Below, in pieces: positions 1 to 7,659 of a stretch of 64,000 nt of DNA. The position numbers and the translations under genes are program-made. Position 1 is the stretch's first letter. Every line of letters begins with the position of its first letter. Source of the stretch: an uncultured Pseudomonadales bacterium (GTDB lineage Bacteria > Pseudomonadota > Gammaproteobacteria > Pseudomonadales > Azotimanducaceae); contig OY282447.1 in assembly GCA_958296165.1 (NCBI GenBank), positions 3,633,154-3,697,153 of the forward strand, read 5' to 3'. The notes under the pieces were generated by a model. That model was not told the origin of the DNA, searched no databases, and saw only the letters and a list, made by a program, of their open reading frames with translations.

Positions 1-2
1 CC

Positions 3-60
3 ACCACCGAAGTCGCCACCACCGAAGTCGCCACCACCCAAGTCGCCACCGCCCAAGCCC
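3..60 (+). repeat. 15-bp tandem repeat encoding TTEVA
   Basis: About four imperfect copies of accaccgaagtcgcc run from the left edge. They encode the pentapeptide repeat of the partial membrane protein and may extend further left. Confidence 0.8.
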
Positions 61-542
61 TAGCGGCCGAAGCTGTAGTGGCCCCGTGGGCCGTGTCGGC
101 GCTTGTGAGTGTTCTCGTTTGTCTGTCGGGTGCCGCTCTTGCATGGCTGTTCAGCAGGACCCACCGAACAGCCGTAGCCCTAGAAGCACTGTTCGATTTG
201 GACTCGGTGAAGGCCGTCATGTTTGATGAGCCTGACCACGCCACGAAAATGCAGGATGCCGACAATTGGGCAAAATACGAACGAGAAGTGTTGTTTCCTG
301 CGGTCAACGCCATTGAACGGTTCGCCACATTGGTGAATAGACGGTGGTGGCGCGTCGGCCCCGCCTTCTACTCGCGCAGTCTTGTCAAGCGGACGGCGTG
401 CCAGTTGTTAGTTTCATTATGGGACGATCGCCACATGCAGCATTTTGTCAACTCGAGGCGTGATGCGTCGTCAAGTCCAAGTACGACATACCGCGAGTTC
501 GAGTTCTTGGTAACACGGCTCCGGGCGAAACCGTTGAAATAG
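3..542 (+). CDS. Membrane protein with N-terminal TTEVA repeats (5' partial)
   Basis: The reading frame is open from the left edge to a TAG at 540-542, so the start lies outside the window. The visible part begins with imperfect pentapeptide repeats (TTEVA, TTEVA, TTQVA, then degenerate) encoded by a 15-bp DNA repeat. One strong hydrophobic segment follows (WAVSALVSVLVCLSGAALAW). The remaining 120 or so residues form a charged soluble domain with several aromatic residues (NRRWWRVG, FYSRSLVKR). I do not recognise the family; the layout of one membrane helix plus a small cytoplasmic domain recalls DUF4760-like proteins, which is only a resemblance. A GTG at 78 could be an internal start, but the repeat frame runs smoothly into it, so I read one longer protein. 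Confidence 0.55.
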   Translation, partial: TTEVATTEVATTQVATAQALAAEAVVAPWAVSALVSVLVCLSGAALAWLFSRTHRTAVALEALFDLDSVKAVMFDEPDHATKMQDADNWAKYEREVLFPAVNAIERFATLVNRRWWRVGPAFYSRSLVKRTACQLLVSLWDDRHMQHFVNSRRDASSSPSTTYREFEFLVTRLRAKPLK

Positions 543-904
543 CGGGTCCGCCCCGAGGAACGGATGCAGGCGAAGCTGCTGATGGAGGCGCAGTCCGTCT
601 TCGAAGCGCCCCGGACGCGGAACCGCTCCAAGGCGGCGACGGCCTGTGCCTGCCCCTCGCGTAGCTGATCTTCCGGGCGACGGCGACCCCGGCGCGCTAC
701 TGACAGGCGTCTTCGTCGGGCGAGTCGGTGGCGACCGCGCGGGTCGTCGGCGGCCATCTGGTGGTGGAGCCGGGCGGATGTGCGCCGACATGCGCAAGTG
801 GATGGACGAAGGTCGAGTCGACAAAGACCACACCATTGCGATATACCGAAGGCAAGCATCGCCAAAGAGAGAAAGAGAGTCGGCCAGTCGCATTCGGCGG
901 TGAC
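543..904. other. Intergenic stretch without a recognisable gene
   Basis: Short open frames exist on both strands but none has a recognisable domain or a convincing ribosome binding site. It precedes a decayed transposase and is probably degraded mobile DNA. Confidence 0.4.
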
Positions 905-1093
905 ATGGACTACGCTCAGTTGGTCAAGCTGTACGGGAGGCCGCCGGTGCGGGTCGCTCGACATCAGAGTGAAACAAGCACAAGTCGATGCCTTGGCGGT
1001 GCGGCGAGAAAGAATGCCGCAAGCGGTTTAGTGTGCGGGTCGGGGCAGTGTTGCGGAAGAACTTGAAGCCCACGTGGAGCGCTCGATCTGGCG
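905..1093 (+). pseudogene. Decayed IS1595-type transposase, N-terminal zinc-ribbon part
   Basis: Two adjacent frames together give the N-terminal zinc ribbon typical of IS1595/ISXO2-like transposases. One frame contains RRCGSLDIRVKQ. After a frameshift near 975 the next frame gives KHKSMPWRCGEKECRKRFSV followed by RVGAVLRKNLKPTW, which matches the family pattern C-x-x-C...MPYRC..C.K.FSVRTGTVM.(S/N)L. No DDE catalytic domain follows, and the frame soon loses resemblance. An upstream string, DYAQLVKLYG, is also reminiscent of transposase sequence. I read this as a frameshifted, truncated insertion-sequence remnant. Its closeness to the 3' end of the next gene, on the opposite strand, means that gene's C-terminus may have been altered by the insertion. 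Confidence 0.55.
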
Positions 1094-1114
1094 CTGGTGG
1101 TGCCTCCGCCTCGT

Positions 1115-2488
1115 TCAAGTACGACGGTACCCGATCCAGGACCAAGGGAGCGTTCCATGTTCACGGCTTGGCATCGACAGAACACCATAGTCATCGCCCT
1201 CGTGGCAAACGCACAAGCGGACGCGAACTTTTTCGTTTGGTGCCGTACCCCACGACCTGAAAGGCACTAGTAGTGCCAAGAACGTCATTCTCTCCTCGCC
1301 ATCCCGCAGCAGCACGAATCTCGTCGCTTCTCCGCGATTTACGGAATCGTCGAATTCGCGCATGTCCTCGCGGTCAAGGGCCAGAGTAATCCGTGCGCCA
1401 CGCTCGGGTAGCGTCCTCCAGTCCGGCACATTATCTCTGTCGAGCGGTATGCATCCGCGCCGATCTCCTTGTTGCCGGCGCAGAACATAAGGCGGCGAGC
1501 GCAGAACATAGGGGTCGTCCCCATCAAAGACCTTGTATGCCTCGTACTTCGGTCCGTCTGTGAAGAACGCTTCCTCTGTCGCATCCCAACGGACGTTTTC
1601 GCGCACCGCCCTCTCTAGGAACAGCCTCATGTCCAACGACTGGGGAGCATCCGCAGTGTCTGCTTGCAGCCGCTCCTTGGCTGCGCGAAGATACTCGTCA
1701 CCGTCGGCGACGTCGCCGCCACGTATGAGATAGGCGGCGGTGTTAATCCATCCACCTCGATCTTCGACGAACGACCACATTACGTCCATTGCCGCCTTGA
1801 CTGCTGAGTCGCCGCCATCTGCCGGGTGCTTGGGTATGGGCGTTTCGTAGGCACCCTTAATAGCACCTTCAATAGCGTGTTCCAGTCGAAGGTCTATGGT
1901 GTACGCGCCATGATCCGTGTATGCCTTCGCGCGCAATATGCTCACTAGCGCTTGCGCAAGTTCAGCCATAACCCAAGGGTGCATCTTCTCGTCACTTCCC
2001 GCGAATTCTCCCCATGACCGTCCAACAGCTTCGACCGCTGCCAGCCGGTTGTTGATATACACATCTCCTTGGCCCCACTTTGAGAGATATTCTTCTAGCG
2101 ACATGTCGCCGATGTGGTCGTAGAACGACACATAGATGTCGAATTGACGTCGTACGATGCCTTGATCCAATTTGTGAACTTTGTGGAAGAGCGGCAACAG
2201 GTCATGGTGCCTGTCGCCACACCCATGCTTATTCGGCCGCTTGTCAATGAAGTTGCCACGAATCTTGAGAAGTATCTTGAGCCCCTGTTCGACCGCCTGG
2301 TGCAGTTGCTCCATCAATCTGCGCTGTTTGAGCATGTAGCCCTCATCCATGGCGGGCCGCCATGCTTGAACTTCTTCCCAGACAGGCATGAAGTACTCCC
2401 CCAGCCAGCGTACGGCGACCTCGTAGTCATCCGGTATCAGCTTGTCTTTGATGCCATGCTTCTTTTCGAGATCGACGTAGTGTGTCAT
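1115..2488 (-). CDS. Hypothetical 457-aa protein downstream of McrC
   Basis: A long frame that starts at 2488, where an ATG gives MTHYVDLEKKHG, and has the amino-acid composition of a real soluble protein. The first 120 residues are rich in charged helical sequence. The middle contains alternating helices (EYLSKWGQGDVYINNRL), and the C-terminal third is more beta-like with SPPYVLRRQQGDRRG and LALLVPFRSW. No membrane helix, signal peptide, nucleotide-binding loop or nuclease motif was seen. I do not recognise a family. It is the next gene on the same strand after mcrC, about 365 bases downstream, separated by an inverted repeat and a DUF488 fragment, so a role with the restriction module is possible but unproven. 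The last residues lie close to the decayed transposase and could be a rebuilt C-terminus. Confidence 0.7.
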   Translation of the reverse strand: MTHYVDLEKKHGIKDKLIPDDYEVAVRWLGEYFMPVWEEVQAWRPAMDEGYMLKQRRLMEQLHQAVEQGLKILLKIRGNFIDKRPNKHGCGDRHHDLLPLFHKVHKLDQGIVRRQFDIYVSFYDHIGDMSLEEYLSKWGQGDVYINNRLAAVEAVGRSWGEFAGSDEKMHPWVMAELAQALVSILRAKAYTDHGAYTIDLRLEHAIEGAIKGAYETPIPKHPADGGDSAVKAAMDVMWSFVEDRGGWINTAAYLIRGGDVADGDEYLRAAKERLQADTADAPQSLDMRLFLERAVRENVRWDATEEAFFTDGPKYEAYKVFDGDDPYVLRSPPYVLRRQQGDRRGCIPLDRDNVPDWRTLPERGARITLALDREDMREFDDSVNRGEATRFVLLRDGEERMTFLALLVPFRSWGTAPNEKVRVRLCVCHEGDDYGVLSMPSREHGTLPWSWIGYRRT

Positions 2489-2565
2489 TTGGTTACGGCT
2501 GAGTTCGAGGCACTGCTAGCAGCATAGCACTTCGCTCGGCCCCTTGCGGCACCACGGCGCCGCGG

Positions 2566-2670
2566 ACGCCCGTCGGCCACTCCAACCATGCTTTGGCGGA
2601 CTTCCTTGCCCTGCTGCATAGGCACGCCGTCAATGCTGTGGCCGATGTGCGCTCGGTGCCCCTGGCGTCA
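2566..2670 (+). pseudogene. DUF488 N-terminal fragment
   Basis: The frame reads VGHSNHALADFLALLHRHAV then NAVADVRSVP. This matches the start of DUF488 proteins (IGHSN...FL.LL..H.(I/V)..(L/V)(V/A)DVRS.P). After this point the frame continues without resemblance to the family, and no ATG precedes the motif closely. It is therefore a short remnant of a DUF488 gene lost from this accessory region. Confidence 0.5.
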
Positions 2671-2702
2671 TGCTCTGGAGGCTGCCTAGCTCCTGTACGC
2701 TC

Positions 2703-2855
2703 AGTGGAAAATCCCGCGTCCGGCGCCGTCCGGCCACAAGGCGCTGGCGCGGACGCAAGAGGCATTAGGGGCCGCCCCAGGTACACAAGCGGCGTCCTTG
2801 TCACTTTTCGCGTGCCTGTTCACCCGCGGTACGCGCCGGACGCGGGATTTCCACT
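2703..2855. repeat. Imperfect inverted repeat of about 23 bp, MITE-like
   Basis: The left arm at 2703-2726 ends gtccggcgc. The right arm at 2833-2855 is its reverse complement with one T missing. They enclose roughly 105 bases without a gene. The right arm includes the mcrC stop codon. The arrangement fits a small non-autonomous element or a long-loop RNA hairpin; no target-site duplication is evident. Confidence 0.45.
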
Positions 2856-4116
2856 ACGCGCCCTTGCCCAGCACCTCGCCCTCCATCCGAACGATCTTCC
2901 GCAACGCAGTCACAACTCTTAACGGATTTCCAACATCGACGGTGGCGATGTCCAGACGCCGGTTCGCGCTGACCACCACCTGCCAGCGTCGGTTGATTCC
3001 CTCCTCCAATCCACTGCGCCACGGATACAGCAACACCAGCCGCTCTGCGTTGTAGGCTTGTCCGTACATGAGTATCTGGTAGACATCAGTCTGCGTGACA
3101 CCGAGTTTCCTGCCGTCTTCGTGGTTCAACTCCTTCCACTTGGTATCGAGCACGATTGGTCCGGCTTGCGTTTCGATCACGATGTCGGGCTGCAAATTGA
3201 ACAACGGCCCCTCGCAGTCCTGCAACGCGCTGTGCGGTCTTTTCTGTAGGTTCACGTCCACGGGGCACCGTGCCAGCGCCCGGAGTAGGCAACGGCCGAC
3301 GAACCTCTCGAACAGCTCGTGCATTGGGAACAGGAGCGAGAAGCCGGGCGACTTGCCGCTTGCCATGCTCTGCCAGTCTCCGCTCAGCAACAGGCGGGCC
3401 AGGCGGTGAAGATCGTGAAAGGCCGTATTGGTGCGATCCAAGCGAACCGGCTCCTTGAGTGGCGCAGCGGAATCGCCGACGAACTCCAAGCGAGCGGCAA
3501 GTTCAGCCAACAGCCGGTCGTTGGCGGCGGAGCGCGTGACACGCGTAAGGCGACGGACGGCGGCCTTGAACACGCGGTTCAGCGGCGTGTCCTCCGATAG
3601 TTCGTCGAATCGGCAGGCCAGCACGTCCGGGCGAGCCGCGAAACGGGTGACTTGGCGAACGACGTTCAACCTTCCGCGCAGCAGCTGCAGGTCTTCCTCT
3701 TGGCCGATGTACCGGCGCGGCAAGCCCCGCCGCACGGCGGCGAGCAGCCGGCTCGCGAACAGGCCGATGAGCACTTCCAGCAGATCGCTTCGTTGCGTGT
3801 CGAAGCCGGCAAGTTCGCCGTCGGCGACGCGCAGATTCCACGCCACGGAAAGCATGCGTACCAGCGCCTTGCGAACGTCCCCGTTGGGGCCGTCGATTTT
3901 GGGAAGTATCTCAAGCGTCGCGCCCGGCACCGAGATGATGCCGACTACGTGCGCTGCCTTTACGCCGTTTGGCGTGCGTTCAAGGACGCTCGGAACCTTA
4001 AGCCGCGTCTTCGCGCGTAGAGCAACCGCGTGCAGTCGATCGGCCAGTTGTTGATCCTTGAAATCGACCGAGCCGTTTTCCTTGCAGGACTGGGCACACG
4101 CCCTACTCGTCCGCAT
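2854..4116 (-). CDS. mcrC: McrC family nuclease subunit of a McrBC-type restriction system
   Basis: A 420-aa protein of the McrC family, the endonuclease partner of the McrB GTPase in modification-dependent restriction. The N-terminal region has the beta-rich McrC start, with GIISVPGATLEILPKID. The C-terminal third carries a PD-(D/E)xK nuclease core: PD at about residues 310-311 in FNLQPDIVIE, then D324 and K326 in IVLDTKWKEL. I place the start at the ATG at 4116, which overlaps the mcrB stop by 14 bases, the tight coupling expected for this pair. A longer frame to 4185 exists but would overlap mcrB without a family-like N-terminus. Known family role: McrB recognises and translocates on modified DNA and McrC cuts. 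Which modified base is recognised here cannot be read from the sequence. Confidence 0.9.
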   Translation of the reverse strand: MRTSRACAQSCKENGSVDFKDQQLADRLHAVALRAKTRLKVPSVLERTPNGVKAAHVVGIISVPGATLEILPKIDGPNGDVRKALVRMLSVAWNLRVADGELAGFDTQRSDLLEVLIGLFASRLLAAVRRGLPRRYIGQEEDLQLLRGRLNVVRQVTRFAARPDVLACRFDELSEDTPLNRVFKAAVRRLTRVTRSAANDRLLAELAARLEFVGDSAAPLKEPVRLDRTNTAFHDLHRLARLLLSGDWQSMASGKSPGFSLLFPMHELFERFVGRCLLRALARCPVDVNLQKRPHSALQDCEGPLFNLQPDIVIETQAGPIVLDTKWKELNHEDGRKLGVTQTDVYQILMYGQAYNAERLVLLYPWRSGLEEGINRRWQVVVSANRRLDIATVDVGNPLRVVTALRKIVRMEGEVLGKGA

Positions 4117-5617
4117 CGTCGGCCGGCGCTGACGACTGGCCCGAGACCAAGCGATCGTACGCGCCATCGGGGAACTCATCTTCATCTAGCACTGTCCAGC
4201 GATAGCGCTTGTCCGCTTCCACTTCGTCAAGGCCTGGTGGCGCCTCTAGGGGTTTGCGGCGCACGAAGTCGTTGGTGTCCCCGAGAACGGCGCGAACCTT
4301 GGGCCAGTCGTTGTAGAAGTACTCGGCAATCAGCGGGATGATCTTGCGTTGCATGATCCGGTCCACATCTGCCTTGGTTCGAGCGGTCATCAGCCACGCA
4401 TGGCCGATCAGGTGGTCTCGGTCTCTAAGGTACTCGAGCCGCTCGTTGATCGTGTTTAGCACGGCAGGCAGATCAATTCCCTCGACGTTCTTCAACAACT
4501 CCGGATCAGGCGCCACTTCCTTGAACTCGAACCGGCGTCGCAGCGCGGTGTCGATCAGGGCGATGGATCGGTCGGCGGTGTTCATCGTGCCAAGGATGTA
4601 CAAGTTCGCCGGAAGCGTGAACGGCTTGACGGAGTGTGGCAACGTGACGGCGACCTCATGCTCGGCACCCTCGCGCTTGTCCTCTTCGAGAAGAGTGATC
4701 AGTTCCCCCATCACCTTGGAGACGTTGGCACGGTTGATCTCGTCAATGACAAGGACGTACCGCGACTCCTGATGCTTCCGCGCCCGATCGGCGATTCGCT
4801 TGAGAACGCCTGGAGTGGCTTTTAGACGCAGGCCGCCCTGACCGTCTTCGGATGGAGCTGGCCGCAATCCCTCGACGAACTCCTCGTAGCCGTAGGACTG
4901 GTGGAAGGTGATGAACTCAACCCGTTTGCGGTTGACCAACTCCCGGTAGCGATCACGAATCTTGTCGGGCGGCAGCCCGGGGGTTCCGTCGCAGGTCTCG
5001 ACGCAGTGCCGTGCGGTCTGATAGGTCTTGCCGGTGCCAGGCGGGCCGTGGAGGATCGTGTTGAGCGCCCGCGGCTGACTAGCGTGTCGGACCGATGGCT
5101 CGGCCTCTTCTCTATCCTGCGCAAAGTCGAAGCAGTCATCTACCTCCGCCACGAACGAGCCGATGTTCTCGAGTATGTCGGCCTCGCTAATGTCGTCAAT
5201 TTTCGTAACGAGAAAACGACGGCCGTAGAGTTCAGCATCTACATCGACCCATCGGTCCGGCCCCGTGTGTTCTTGAAACCTCTCACGGGATCCGGTGCCG
5301 ACGCCCTGGAATGTACCGGCGTGAGTAATGCACGTCTTTCCATCCTCTCCCTTGACAAGTAGACCCTGCACACGCCAAGGACGGCCATGTTCTTTCGCTC
5401 GAATAGCGATCGTAATAGTCGTATTGCTCCCAAGTCTAGTGCTGCCAAGCCATAAGGTCTTCCTTTGGTCCGTCCCGCCAAGCTGCACGTACGATGCCCA
5501 GAACCGATGTTCCTCGTGCGTGCAAGAGGAACCGTCAATCCCGATCTTGAGCACCTGTCGAAGACGCTCAAGCGCAACGTCTATGTCGTGCTCGCCAACA
5601 ATCGGTGTGTATGCCAT
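4103..5617 (-). CDS. mcrB: McrB-like AAA+ GTPase of a McrBC-type restriction system
   Basis: A 504-aa protein. The N-terminal 180 residues are a variable domain, probably the DNA-recognition part. The AAA+ core follows: Walker A GPPGTGKT at 191-198, FITFHQSYGYEEFVEGLRP at 235-253, Walker B VLVIDEINRAN around 288-298 and the McrB signature MNTADRS at 345-351. McrB proteins use GTP rather than ATP; the MNTADRS loop supports the assignment. I chose the ATG at 5617, preceded by a purine-rich GGGAGGGG. The open frame continues to 5893, but that part overlaps the small gene upstream and does not look like protein. The N-terminal domain does not obviously resemble the E. coli McrB DNA-binding domain, so specificity may differ. 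Confidence 0.9.
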   Translation of the reverse strand: MAYTPIVGEHDIDVALERLRQVLKIGIDGSSCTHEEHRFWASYVQLGGTDQRKTLWLGSTRLGSNTTITIAIRAKEHGRPWRVQGLLVKGEDGKTCITHAGTFQGVGTGSRERFQEHTGPDRWVDVDAELYGRRFLVTKIDDISEADILENIGSFVAEVDDCFDFAQDREEAEPSVRHASQPRALNTILHGPPGTGKTYQTARHCVETCDGTPGLPPDKIRDRYRELVNRKRVEFITFHQSYGYEEFVEGLRPAPSEDGQGGLRLKATPGVLKRIADRARKHQESRYVLVIDEINRANVSKVMGELITLLEEDKREGAEHEVAVTLPHSVKPFTLPANLYILGTMNTADRSIALIDTALRRRFEFKEVAPDPELLKNVEGIDLPAVLNTINERLEYLRDRDHLIGHAWLMTARTKADVDRIMQRKIIPLIAEYFYNDWPKVRAVLGDTNDFVRRKPLEAPPGLDEVEADKRYRWTVLDEDEFPDGAYDRLVSGQSSAPADDADE

Positions 5618-5717
5618 GGCCCCTCCCACCCGCTGAGGCTCTCGTGAGACTCCTTGTACAAGGCCGCACCTCCCTGTGTCAAACAGATGAACTGGTTCAG
5701 TAGATATGGCACTGCGG

Positions 5718-5954
5718 CTAGGCAGATGCCCGCCCGTCAGCGAGTCGATATTTGCCTGTACAGACGCGAACGAAGAGCTCGGTGTTGCCGCCGGGATTGC
5801 CCACGCAGTGTTTCGGAAGGAACGTGCCTGGCGTGGACTGTGCGCAGCGAACTCCCGCCTCAAGGACATCAGCGCTGTTGAACGGTTCGGCAAGCCGGCC
5901 GTCTCGCACAGCTTTCCGTATCTCTCGGATGAGACGGCCCTCTTTGCGCTTCAC
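5718..5954 (-). CDS. Small conserved protein, 78 aa, upstream of mcrB
   Basis: The frame starts at a GTG (5954) after a good ribosome binding site (GGGGAGGAAGG) and reads VKRKEGRLIREIRKAVRDGR. It continues to a conserved-looking core, PGTFLPKHCVGNPGGNTELF, and ends VRVCTGKYRLADGRASA. The basic helical start and the N-P-G-G-N-T-E-L-F segment recall small proteins that travel with restriction and methylation genes, but I cannot name the family. The stop codon of the gene upstream overlaps this start in a GTGA arrangement, indicating translational coupling. It lies 100 bases upstream of mcrB on the same strand, so it probably belongs to the same transcript. Confidence 0.65.
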   Translation of the reverse strand: MKRKEGRLIREIRKAVRDGRLAEPFNSADVLEAGVRCAQSTPGTFLPKHCVGNPGGNTELFVRVCTGKYRLADGRASA

Positions 5955-6236
5955 CCTTCCTCCCCTGTCATGCCCGCAACGGGCCGCTGCGATCCCTCGC
6001 TGGTCGGCTGCTCGACGAAGTCGCAGTGCTTCGCCATGCCCGCCAGTTCGACGACGCGCGCCCGACAGCTTCGCGGTCTCCGCCGTGACTGACTGCACCT
6101 GCGCGGCCAGCTGCTCCACGAGCTTGAGGCCGAAGTCCGCCAGAGCGTCGTCTAATTCGTGTGACGAGCAACCGTCAAGGCTTGAGGTGGCGACGTTGGC
6201 GAGCATATCCTCGTAACACTGCGACGGCATGGGCAC
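5951..6236 (-). pseudogene. Frameshifted small gene coupled to the 78-aa gene
   Basis: The first part, in one frame, gives HELDDALADFGLKLVEQLAA then QVQSVTAETAKLSG. The continuation lies in the next frame: ARVVELAGMAKHCDFVEQP and then TSEGSQRPVAGMTGEEG, ending at TGA 5951-5953 inside the start of the following gene. The two halves join smoothly at a run of alternating GC near 6060, so a single-base indel (real or an assembly error) splits one protein of about 95 residues. The start is uncertain: GTG 6236, ATG 6230 or ATG 6206. A third frame further upstream (ATG 6375 after an AGGAG) might be the original N-terminus, which would need a second shift. Function unknown; its position suggests an accessory role for McrBC. 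Confidence 0.45.
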
Positions 6237-6375
6237 CGTACATCGCCATCATCGCCACTATCGTCGACCGTTCCGTAGGAGCTTGAGCGCGACTTGGCGC
6301 AGCACCTTCGATACGGTTACTCGCTTCAACGGCATCCGTGCAGGCCGATGTTTGCGAGCGACTGGTGGCATCCAT

Positions 6376-6462
6376 GCTCCTATGTAGCACACAATAGATC
6401 ATACAAAAGGAGCCGAAGTTTTTTACTTAACTTATTGATATAGTTGACCTTTATCGGTCATG
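6376..6462 (-). promoter_or_regulatory. AT-rich candidate promoter region for the mcrBC operon
   Basis: A distinctly AT-rich stretch in a GC-rich window lies upstream of the small genes and mcrB. Several weak -10-like hexamers can be drawn on both strands, so no single promoter is assigned. Confidence 0.3.
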
Positions 6463-6804
6463 TTAGACTTCCTCCCCAAGCACCAGTGAAAGCCCGGCCT
6501 GCTGGCGCATCTCCATCGTGTTGCGGCGCAGCGCGCTCCAAGTTTGATAGAGAGGCTCCGCCGCCAAGGCTTGACGGGCCTCGCGGCGATGCGCGGGCTT
6601 GCGGCCCTGCGCGTGCTCGAACGCCGGCTCGACGCGTTGCCGGTAGGCGTCCGCAACGCCGGGCAGAACGACCGAAGCCAAGTGTCGGTTGAGGCGAGCC
6701 AGAAAGTTGAATCGCTCGGTTTGGTCGTGGTCCGGGTTCGGAAACACCGCGTGGCGACCCACGGCGCGGTAGTCCGGCAATCCGTCGTGGTCAGCTTCTG
6801 GCAT
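6463..6804 (-). pseudogene. N-terminal fragment of a conserved proteobacterial protein
   Basis: A 113-aa frame begins at ATG 6804 after GAAGAGG. It contains AVFPNPDHDQTERFNFLARL, then YRQRVEPAFEHAQGRKPAHR and finally LYQTWSALRRNTMEMRQQAG. This pattern (F.PDPDHD...RFNFL..FNRHL...P.Y..WS.LRR.TMEM.QQ) is, as I recall, the N-terminal region of a larger conserved family that continues well beyond the TMEMRQQAG segment. Here the frame stops 11 residues later, just before the AT-rich stretch. I therefore call it a truncated remnant. The function of the full-length family is not assigned here. Confidence 0.5.
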
Positions 6805-6876
6805 CGTCGCCTCTTCACTCGCCGGTTGGCGCGTTATACAAAGCAACCCTAGCAGAAGCGGCCATCCGGTGCCGGT

Positions 6877-7659
6877 TCAAGCAGCCCCGATCCTGTCAAC
6901 CAGTTTGCTGTTCCTGTTCTTGAACTCCTCGCACGCTTTCTGCCAAATCTCGAAATTGGAGAACGGATGTCGGCTTGGATGGTTGGGCCAGAAGACGATC
7001 TTGAGCCGGCCCTCAGTGACCTTCCACTCCCTAAAGAAGTAGATGTCGAAGCGGTACTTGTCATCCGGCTCGTCTAGCTTCAATCCAAAGGTGGTCTCGA
7101 AAGCGCTTCGTAACGGCTCCTTCTTGAGCTTGTCGTTGAGGCCGAGACAGACAAGAATGCTCGGTCGGAGCTTGTGCTTGATGGTCTGCAGAAGCCAACG
7201 GACGAAATCGGGGTTGACCGCCACTTCGCTCGCCCTGCCGCTGCGGCGCGGGTCCAGATTCAGGTTTCCGAATAGTGCATAGGCGTCCTCCGCTGAGCCG
7301 CCAGGTGGCGTAAGCAGCGTGCGAGCGAGATACCGAATCTTGTCCCAATACCCTCTCGAGTCCTGATAACAGCGAACGTGTGGGTGCGGCTTCCCCGCCG
7401 TTGGCGGATCCAAAACGTCTGTTGGCTCATCGTCAGGTTGTGCGGATGAGTTCCCAGGTGATGCCCCCAACGTCAACAGCAGAGGATTGATGGAAGTCGC
7501 ATTGCCATAGGGCCACGCCGCAACCGGGCAGCCCTCGCAGAGCCACCCTTGAATCGACCTTACTTGCGGTTCGGTGAGGCGTTTGGCCGCGGCTAGGCGC
7601 TGCGACGCAGTCTCACCCCAGATACTTTCCGCTTTCAACGTTCTAGGGAGCACTGGCAA
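6877..7659 (-). CDS. Uracil-DNA-glycosylase-superfamily-like protein
   Basis: A 260-aa protein that I place tentatively in the uracil-DNA glycosylase superfamily. Residues around 60-72 give NPLLLTLGASPGNSS, which resembles the motif-1 GxxPG loop. The middle has ALFGNLNLDPRRSG and WLLQTIKHKLRPSILVCLGL, a buried strand of the type that precedes the active site. Near the C-terminus WPNHPSRHPFSNFE resembles the HPSP motif-2 region. A cysteine pair near the N-terminus (LCEGC) is not enough to claim an iron-sulfur cluster. The ATG at 7659 overlaps the stop of the alpha/beta hydrolase gene by 17 bases, so the two are probably cotranscribed. Confidence in the gene is high, in the family moderate to low. 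Confidence 0.5.
   Translation of the reverse strand: MPVLPRTLKAESIWGETASQRLAAAKRLTEPQVRSIQGWLCEGCPVAAWPYGNATSINPLLLTLGASPGNSSAQPDDEPTDVLDPPTAGKPHPHVRCYQDSRGYWDKIRYLARTLLTPPGGSAEDAYALFGNLNLDPRRSGRASEVAVNPDFVRWLLQTIKHKLRPSILVCLGLNDKLKKEPLRSAFETTFGLKLDEPDDKYRFDIYFFREWKVTEGRLKIVFWPNHPSRHPFSNFEIWQKACEEFKNRNSKLVDRIGAA

Noticed and set aside
5618-5893. 92-residue N-terminal extension of McrB
   Set aside because: Overlaps the 78-aa gene in another frame, lacks family resemblance, and the ATG at 5617 has a good ribosome binding site.
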